Below, in pieces: positions 6,721 through 11,471 of a stretch of DNA of 11,471 nucleotides. Origin of the DNA: Oscillospiraceae bacterium (GTDB lineage: Bacteria > Bacillota > Clostridia > Oscillospirales > Oscillospiraceae); contig JAEDKW010000028.1 of NCBI GenBank assembly GCA_016295615.1, forward strand, positions 1 to 11,471, written 5' to 3'. The notes beneath the pieces are model-generated. The model saw nothing but the letters and a program-made list of their open reading frames with translations. It searched no databases and was not told where the DNA came from. Numbering within the stretch: the stretch's first letter is position 1; each line of letters starts with the position of its first letter. The position numbers and the translations under genes are program-made.

Positions 6721-7914
6721 TTATTGATCGAGCAGGCACGCGACGCCGGGCAGCTCCCTGCCCTCCAGAAACTCCAGACTTGCGCCGCCGCCGGTAGAGA
6801 TGTGCGTGATCTTGTCGGCAAAGCCGAGCTGTTCGGCAGCTGCCGCGCTGTCGCCGCCGCCGATAATGGTGACCGCGCCGGATTCGGCGAGCGCCCTGGC
6901 CATGGCCTTGGTGCCGTTTGCGAAGGCGGGAAACTCAAAAACGCCCATGGGACCGTTCCACACGATCGTACCGGCGCCCTTGACGGCGGCGCAGAACGCC
7001 TTGCTCGTCTCAGGTCCGATGTCCATGCCCATCATGTCCGCGGGGATCTTCATCGAGTCCACGGTGACAGGCTCGGCGTCGGCGGAGAATTCCTTCGCGG
7101 CAATCGTGTCGGTCGGGAGCAGGAGCTTCACGCCCTTGCTTTTGGCCTTTTCGATCATTTCAAGGGCGTAGTCCGTCTTGTCGGCTTCGAGCAGGGACTT
7201 GCCGATCTCGCCGCCCTGCGCCTTGATGAAGGTGTACGCCATGCCGCCGCCGATGATGATGGTGTCGGCCTTTTCCAGCAGGTTGTTGATCACGCCGATC
7301 TTGTCGCTGACCTTCGCGCCGCCGAGCACGGCGACGAACGGACGCCTGGGGTCATCGAGTGCCTTGCCCATAACGTCAAGCTCCCTGGCAACGAGCAGAC
7401 CGGAGACCGCGGGAAGAAACGCCGCGACGCCGGCAGTGGAGGCGTGGGCGCGGTGGACGGTGCCGAACGCGTCGGAAACGTACAGCTCCGCCATGGAGGC
7501 AAGCTCCCGGGCGAAGGCGGGGTCGTTCTTTTCCTCCTCGATATGGAAGCGGAGATTCTCCAGCAGCATGATCTCTCCGCCCTTGAGGGCGCTTGCCTTT
7601 GCCTTGGCGTCTTCGCCGATGACGTCCCTGGCAAAGATGACCTCCCTGCCCAGAAGCTCGCTCAGACGCTTGGCAACGGGCGCAAGGCTCAGCTTTTCCT
7701 TCCACTCGCCCTTGGGCTTGCCGAGGTGGGAGCAGGCGATCACCGCCGCGCCCTGATCGAGCAGATACCGGATGGTGGGCAGCGCCGCGACGATGCGCTT
7801 GTCAGAGGTGATCTCGCCGGTCTCCTTGTTCTGAGGAACGTTGAAGTCGCAGCGCAGCAGGACCTTCCTGCCCTTGACGTCCACGTCGTAAACGGTTTTT
7901 TTATTGTAGTTCAT
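6721..7914 (-). CDS. pgk: Phosphoglycerate kinase
   Basis: The enzyme transfers phosphate between 1,3-bisphosphoglycerate and ADP, making ATP in glycolysis. At 397 residues it has the normal two-domain length. Landmarks in order: RCDFNVP (21-27), SHLGKPKG (62-69), ENLRFH (119-124), the GGAKVSDKI nucleotide-domain segment (198-206), NGPMGVFE (320-327), GGGDSAAA (352-359) and [13 protein letters not shown] (373-385). The start at 7914 is preferred because GAGGAG lies 7 bases upstream; the in-frame ATG at 7929 would overlap that site. Only 46 bases separate it from trmL. The common partner gap is not upstream. Confidence 0.98.
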   Translation of the reverse strand: MNYNKKTVYDVDVKGRKVLLRCDFNVPQNKETGEITSDKRIVAALPTIRYLLDQGAAVIACSHLGKPKGEWKEKLSLAPVAKRLSELLGREVIFARDVIGEDAKAKASALKGGEIMLLENLRFHIEEEKNDPAFARELASMAELYVSDAFGTVHRAHASTAGVAAFLPAVSGLLVARELDVMGKALDDPRRPFVAVLGGAKVSDKIGVINNLLEKADTIIIGGGMAYTFIKAQGGEIGKSLLEADKTDYALEMIEKAKSKGVKLLLPTDTIAAKEFSADAEPVTVDSMKIPADMMGMDIGPETSKAFCAAVKGAGTIVWNGPMGVFEFPAFANGTKAMARALAESGAVTIIGGGDSAAAAEQLGFADKITHISTGGGASLEFLEGRELPGVACLLDQ

Positions 7915-7960
7915 AACAGTTCTCCTCAAAAAGTAATCGTGATATGAAGTATTTCCCGGG

Positions 7961-8452
7961 TTATTCTTGCAGCATTTCGCCCTCGCCGAGAAGGTTCGGA
8001 AAGCCGAGCTGCCGGAGCGCTTCGTAGGTCAGGACGGCAACGGAGTTGCTGAGGTTGAGGCTGCGCGCCTCCCGCCGCATGGGCAGGCGGATGCAGCGGT
8101 CGTAATGCGCCGCGCGGAACGGTTCGGGAAGCCCGGCGGTCTCCTTGCCGAAAAAGAGCCAGCAGTTGTCGCGAAAGACGGCTTCGCAATAGGCCTGCGG
8201 CGCCTTTGTGGTGGCAAGCCAGCAGTCGAGCGCGGCTTCGGGATGCTTTTGGAAAAGATCCTCCAGATTCTCGTAAACGCTGACCTCCACCAAATGCCAG
8301 TAGTCCAGTCCGGCACGCTTGACGGCGCGGTCCGAAATGTCGAAGCCGAGGGGCTTGACAAGATGCAGGCGCGAGCCGGTCGCGGCGCAGGTCCGGGCAA
8401 TGTTTCCGCAGTTTTGAGGGATCTCCGGCTCGACAAGAACGATATTCAGCAT
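7961..8452 (-). CDS. trmL: tRNA (cytidine/uridine(34)-2'-O)-methyltransferase, SPOUT family
   Basis: TrmL (formerly YibK/CspR) methylates the ribose of the wobble nucleotide 34 in certain leucine tRNAs, using S-adenosylmethionine bound in a trefoil knot. The 163-residue length is typical of this minimal SPOUT enzyme. All three family motifs are visible: [13 protein letters not shown] (14-26), [11 protein letters not shown] (99-109) and the knot segment [20 protein letters not shown] (121-140). The start at 8452 matches the family N-terminus; AAGGAG lies about 15 bases upstream, farther than ideal. The gene follows its own promoter (8488-8516) and is first in the apparent operon with pgk, tpiA and gpmI. 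It is divergent from the GlmU-like gene. Confidence 0.95.
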   Translation of the reverse strand: MLNIVLVEPEIPQNCGNIARTCAATGSRLHLVKPLGFDISDRAVKRAGLDYWHLVEVSVYENLEDLFQKHPEAALDCWLATTKAPQAYCEAVFRDNCWLFFGKETAGLPEPFRAAHYDRCIRLPMRREARSLNLSNSVAVLTYEALRQLGFPNLLGEGEMLQE

Positions 8453-8487
8453 CGGAAACGCACCCCGCTCCTTACGAAAGTTTTTGA

Positions 8488-8516
8488 ATTATACCGCAAA
8501 AAGTTTGCAAAATCAA
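8488..8516 (-). promoter_or_regulatory. Sigma-A promoter of the trmL-pgk-tpiA-gpmI operon
   Basis: On the minus strand TTGATT (8516-8511) and a perfect TATAAT (8493-8488) are exactly 17 bases apart, with a start expected near 8481 and a leader of about 30 bases before trmL. No other promoter of this quality is visible before gpmI, so it probably drives all four genes. Confidence 0.85.
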
Positions 8517-8624
8517 CCGAAAAAACTATTTTTGACACAATTTTTTGCAGAATGAAAGAAAGAATTCGTGAAAACAAAATAATTTCAGATTTTTGCAAGA
8601 AAAGGTGGATTTTTGGAAAGCTTT

Positions 8625-8633
8625 TGCTATAAT
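8625..8633 (+). promoter_or_regulatory. Extended -10 promoter of the GlmU-like/prs genes
   Basis: TGCTATAAT (8625-8633) is a perfect TATAAT with the TGn extension. No good -35 lies at 16-18 bases, which is tolerated by extended -10 promoters. Transcription would start near 8640, about 34 bases before the start codon. Confidence 0.75.
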
Positions 8634-8673
8634 AAGAAGTAACGTATCATCCGAAGAAGGGAGTGAATATCCG

Positions 8674-9813
8674 ATGGACCGAAAAATCGCAATTCTTTTC
8701 ATGCCTGACGATATGACCCTGACCAAAGAAAAGACGCCGCTGATGCTTCAGCCCATCATGTTCTGCCCTGTTTTGACATGGATGTATGCAGAACTGATGG
8801 GACTTGGCATTGAGCGGTTTTTTGTTGTTTCCGACGTGCGCGCGCATGAGGGGATGCGTCCCTACGCCCCCGCCGGCGCCGACGTGACGTATGTGGACGG
8901 CGCGAAGCACGCACAGCAGCTGCAAAAGCTGCTCGCTGGCGCGGAGGACCGCGTGGTCATCGTCAACGGCGCGGTGCTGCCGGTCGGCGTATTCTCCGGC
9001 GGCGCGGTTTACAGCGCCGGGGCAAAGGAATGCTGCGAAGTGCTCAGGGAGCACGGCGCGTTTGCCGCGTTTCCCAAGGGCGCGGAGATCATGAAGGGCT
9101 TCCTCCCTGTCGGCGATGAGGAGGAGCTGCGCGCCGCACAGCCGATGTGCCGCCAGAAGATCCTGGAAAAGCATTTTGCAAACGGCGTCAACATCCTGGA
9201 CGCGAACGCCACCTATATCGACCCGCGCGTGGAGATCGGCAGCGGTACGCTGATTTTGCCGGGCACCATTCTGAAGGGCAATACGGTCATCGGCAAAAAC
9301 TGCACGATCGGTCCGAACGCCGTGGTCAGCAGCTGCACCGTCGGCGACGAAACGGAGATCAACGCCTCCCAGACGAATGACAGCGTCATCGGCTCGCACA
9401 CGACGGTCGGTCCCTTTGCCTACGTCCGTCCGAACAGCCGCATCGGCGACCATGTCAAGGTCGGCGACTTTGTGGAGATCAAAAACAGCGTCATCGGCAG
9501 CGGCACGAAGATCTCGCATCTGACCTATGTCGGGGATTCCGACTGCGGGGAGCGCGTCAACTTCGGCTGCGGCACGGTCACGACGAACTATGACGGCTTT
9601 GAAAAGTTCCGCTGCACGATCGGGGACGACGCCTTTATCGGCTGCAACACCAACCTCATCGCACCGGTCAGGGTCGGCAGCGGCAGCTACATCGCCGCCG
9701 GCTCCACCGTCACCGACGAGGTGCCGGAGGGCGCTCTCGCCATTGCAAGAGCCAGGCAGGTCAACAAGGACAGCTGGGCGGAAAAGCGGCGCCGGCTGCA
9801 CGAAAAAAAGTGA
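8674..9813 (+). CDS. glmU: GlmU-like glucosamine-1-phosphate acetyltransferase with a reduced N-terminal domain
   Basis: Normal GlmU (about 455 residues) acetylates glucosamine-1-phosphate and then makes UDP-GlcNAc. This protein has 379. Its left-handed beta-helix half (from about 170) keeps every acetyltransferase residue of E. coli GlmU at identical spacing: Arg252, Lys270, His282 (in SHLTYVGD), Tyr285, Asn296, Asn305 and Lys311, equal to E. coli 333, 351, 363, 366, 377, 386 and 392 with a constant offset of 81. The N-terminal half still resembles a shrunken Rossmann-like uridylyltransferase, but the LAAGxGTRM loop is replaced by LFMPDDMTLTKEK (8-20), the GDTPL metal site reads NGAVL (98-102), and the later sugar/uridine-binding section is missing. 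I infer acetyltransferase activity only. The start at 8674 has AAGGGAG about 10 bases upstream; the frame extends to 8593, but that part lies before the promoter. It occupies the usual glmU position, 60 bases ahead of prs. Confidence 0.85.
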   Translation: MDRKIAILFMPDDMTLTKEKTPLMLQPIMFCPVLTWMYAELMGLGIERFFVVSDVRAHEGMRPYAPAGADVTYVDGAKHAQQLQKLLAGAEDRVVIVNGAVLPVGVFSGGAVYSAGAKECCEVLREHGAFAAFPKGAEIMKGFLPVGDEEELRAAQPMCRQKILEKHFANGVNILDANATYIDPRVEIGSGTLILPGTILKGNTVIGKNCTIGPNAVVSSCTVGDETEINASQTNDSVIGSHTTVGPFAYVRPNSRIGDHVKVGDFVEIKNSVIGSGTKISHLTYVGDSDCGERVNFGCGTVTTNYDGFEKFRCTIGDDAFIGCNTNLIAPVRVGSGSYIAAGSTVTDEVPEGALAIARARQVNKDSWAEKRRRLHEKK

Positions 9814-9873
9814 GCACAATTAGAAATTTACATATAAATCAAATCAATTTACAACAGAGGGAGCGAAAGTATC

Positions 9874-10833
9874 ATGATTTCTCACGGCAAGGACATTAAA
9901 ATCTTCACGGGCAACGCAAACCCCACGCTGGCGGTCGAGATCTGCAAGATCATCGGCACCAAGCTCGGCGAGTCTGAGGTCAAGAGCTTCGCCGACGGCG
10001 AGTGCTCTGTTTCCCTGTACGAGACCGTCCGCGGCAGCGACGTTTTTCTGGTGCAGTCCACCTGCAAACCCGTCAACGACAGCCTGATGGAGCTGCTGAT
10101 CATGGTCGATGCCTGCCGCCGCGCATCTGCCGGCCGTATCACCGCGGTCATCCCTTACTTCGGCTATGCCCGTCAGGACCGCAAGGCCAAGTCCCGCGAC
10201 CCCATCTCCTCCAAGCTCGTCGCCAATATGCTCGTTGCCGCCGGCGTGGACCGCGTGCTGACGATGGACCTGCACGCCGCGCAGATCCAGGGCTTCTTTG
10301 ATATCCCTGTGGACAATCTGTTCGGCAACCCCATTTTCGTGGATTACTATGCCAAGAAGTTCGGCGGCAGGGCGGAGGACATGGTCGTCGTCTCCCCCGA
10401 CGTCGGCTCGGTTGCCCGCGCCCGCACCTTTGCGCAGAAGCTGAACATGAACCTTGCCATCGTGGACAAGCGCCGCGAAAAGGCCAACCAGTGCGAAGTC
10501 ATGAATGTCATCGGCGACGTCAAGGGCAAGGAGTGCATCCTCTTTGACGATATGGTCGATACGGCGGGCTCGCTGTGCAATGCCGCCAAGGCGATCATCG
10601 AAGTCGGCGGCGCGACCAAGGTCTATGCCTGCGCGTCCCACGGCGTTCTCTCCGGTCCCGCCATCGACCGTCTCGAAAAGAGCCAGATCGAAGAGCTTGC
10701 GCTGCTCAACACCATTCCCGAGCATCCCGACGCCGCACGCGCCCGCATCAAGTACCTGACCGTTGCCCCGATGTTCGCCGAAGCCATCGAGCGTACCTAT
10801 CAGGAGATCTCCATCGCAAAGCTGTTCAACTGA
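9874..10833 (+). CDS. prs: Ribose-phosphate pyrophosphokinase (PRPP synthetase)
   Basis: The enzyme makes phosphoribosyl pyrophosphate from ribose 5-phosphate and ATP, feeding purine, pyrimidine, histidine, tryptophan and NAD synthesis. The 319-residue length matches class I bacterial enzymes. Motifs seen are the ATP-contacting YARQDRK (98-104), the metal-binding MDLHAAQIQGFF segment (131-142, His134), the catalytic-loop Lys199-Arg200, and the PRPP-binding loop FDDMVDTAG (224-232). The start at 9874 has AGGGAG about 10 bases upstream. The gene follows the GlmU-like gene by 60 bases with no terminator or obvious promoter between, so the two are probably co-transcribed, as glmU(gcaD)-prs are in Bacillus. 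Confidence 0.98.
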   Translation: MISHGKDIKIFTGNANPTLAVEICKIIGTKLGESEVKSFADGECSVSLYETVRGSDVFLVQSTCKPVNDSLMELLIMVDACRRASAGRITAVIPYFGYARQDRKAKSRDPISSKLVANMLVAAGVDRVLTMDLHAAQIQGFFDIPVDNLFGNPIFVDYYAKKFGGRAEDMVVVSPDVGSVARARTFAQKLNMNLAIVDKRREKANQCEVMNVIGDVKGKECILFDDMVDTAGSLCNAAKAIIEVGGATKVYACASHGVLSGPAIDRLEKSQIEELALLNTIPEHPDAARARIKYLTVAPMFAEAIERTYQEISIAKLFN

Positions 10834-10840
10834 GAATCGT

Positions 10841-10869
10841 TCAAAAAAGAGCCTGAGGCTCTTTTTTGA
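10841..10869 (+). terminator. Intrinsic terminator between prs and pth
   Basis: A perfect 13-bp stem (10841-10853 with 10857-10869) has a 3-base TGA loop, and its 3' arm contains a run of six T. It begins 8 bases past the prs stop. It ends only a few bases before the pth RBS (AGGAGAGG from about 10872), so pth transcription would depend on read-through or on a promoter upstream that I cannot see. Confidence 0.88.
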
Positions 10870-10883
10870 TCAGGAGAGGAACT

Positions 10884-11471
10884 ATGTTTTTTCGCAGGCA
10901 ATCCGGTCCTGCCGAGTGGATCCTCGCATGCCTCGGCAACTACGGACAGAAATATGAAAACACGCGCCACAATATCGGCTTTATGGCGGCAGACCGGCTG
11001 GTGGAGAAGCGGGATCTTCGATGCAACCGCCTGCGCTTTCGTGCGCTGACCGAAGTGATCGACTTCGGCGGTGCGCGGGTGCTGCTGATGAAGCCGCAGA
11101 CCTATATGAACCTCTCCGGCGAGGCGGTCGGTGAGGCGGCGCGGTTTTATAAGATCGCGCCCGATCACGTGGTCGTGATCTCCGACGACATTTCCCTGCC
11201 GCTGGGCAGGATCCGCGTGCGCGCCGGCGGCAGCGCCGGCGGGCACAACGGGCTGAAGAATATCATTGCCCACCTCGGCACCGACGCGTTCCCGCGCGTC
11301 AAGGTCGGCGTCGGCGCGCCGGAGAACCCGGAGCACGACATCGTCGACTGGGTGGTCGGGAACTTCTCCGCGCCGGAGAAAAAGGTGATCGACGAGGCGC
11401 TCGACAAAGCCCTCGCCGCGGCGGAGTGCATCATTGAAAAGAGCGTCGCCGAGGCGCAGAACCGGTATAAC
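10884..11471 (+). CDS. pth: Peptidyl-tRNA hydrolase, 3' end cut by the window
   Basis: Pth frees stalled tRNAs by hydrolysing the ester bond of peptidyl-tRNA and is usually essential. The window holds 196 codons with no stop; family members are about 185-210 residues, so only a few codons should be missing. Key residues relative to E. coli are present: Asn19 (N10), catalytic His29 (H20) in TRHNIGF, Asn76 (N68) in KPQTYMNLSGE, Asp101 (D93) and Asn122 (N114) in GGHNGLK. The N-terminus is about 9 residues longer than in E. coli, and the usual GLGNPG reads CLGNYG (16-21). The start at 10884 has AGGAGAGG just upstream. Gene order after prs matches Firmicutes, without the ctc/rplY gene that lies between them in Bacillus. 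Confidence 0.96.
   Translation, partial: MFFRRQSGPAEWILACLGNYGQKYENTRHNIGFMAADRLVEKRDLRCNRLRFRALTEVIDFGGARVLLMKPQTYMNLSGEAVGEAARFYKIAPDHVVVISDDISLPLGRIRVRAGGSAGGHNGLKNIIAHLGTDAFPRVKVGVGAPENPEHDIVDWVVGNFSAPEKKVIDEALDKALAAAECIIEKSVAEAQNRYN

Noticed and set aside
6694..7947. A 417-codon open frame opposite pgk
   Set aside because: It is a mirror frame of a fully conserved pgk gene with no domain or credible RBS of its own.
8532..8560. TTGACA at 8532-8537 as a second plus-strand promoter for the GlmU-like gene
   Set aside because: No acceptable -10 lies 16-18 bases downstream; the extended -10 at 8625 is much better.
8504..8597. Three copies of TTTGCA (8504, 8544, 8592) in the trmL/GlmU-like intergenic region as a possible operator
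   Set aside because: The region is very AT-rich, the spacing is irregular, and similar words occur near 1975-1986, so chance explains them.
8647..9819. A 390-codon open frame opposite the GlmU-like gene, and a similar one opposite prs (9844-10725)
   Set aside because: Both are Ala/Asp/Val/Gly/His-rich mirror frames of conserved genes with no recognisable motifs.

Overview
This 11.5 kb stretch looks like chromosomal core sequence from a spore-forming, fairly GC-rich member of the Clostridia, probably Oscillospiraceae/Ruminococcaceae-like. The placement rests on a lysine riboswitch, sigma-A style promoters in AT-rich gaps, strong AGGAGG-type ribosome binding sites, a SpoIIQ-like sporulation protein, and the Firmicutes gene order glmU-prs-pth. 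I see no mobile element, prophage, CRISPR array or toxin system. It is housekeeping DNA with a few unusual details.

Layout. (1) 37-1934, minus strand: an NhaC-superfamily transporter with a complete leader: promoter, lysine (L-box) riboswitch, intrinsic terminator, RBS, then a strong terminator after the gene. The riboswitch makes lysine a better substrate guess than Na+/H+ alone. (2) 2030-3163, minus: a secreted D-alanyl-D-alanine carboxypeptidase. (3) 3236-3382, plus: a single tRNA-Gly(CCC) with its own promoter and terminator, followed by two adjacent perfect hairpins (3387-3452) that neither gene explains. (4) 3530-4231, minus: a membrane-anchored LytM/M23 protein resembling SpoIIQ. (5) 4284-8516, minus: a likely operon trmL-pgk-tpiA-gpmI, ending in a terminator. 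It combines tRNA wobble-base methylation with three consecutive steps of lower glycolysis; gap and eno are not here. (6) 8625-11471, plus, divergent from trmL: a GlmU-like protein, prs, and pth (cut by the window end).

The most unusual item is the GlmU-like protein. Its acetyltransferase half keeps every catalytic residue at exactly the E. coli spacing. Its N-terminal uridylyltransferase half is 81 residues shorter than in E. coli and lacks the nucleotide-binding loop and the metal-binding Asp. It sits in the usual glmU position before prs, so it appears to be a monofunctional descendant of glmU, and UDP-GlcNAc synthesis would then need a second enzyme elsewhere in the genome.

Several very long open frames antisense to the real genes (for example 793 codons opposite gpmI/tpiA) are by-products of GC-rich codon use and are not annotated.
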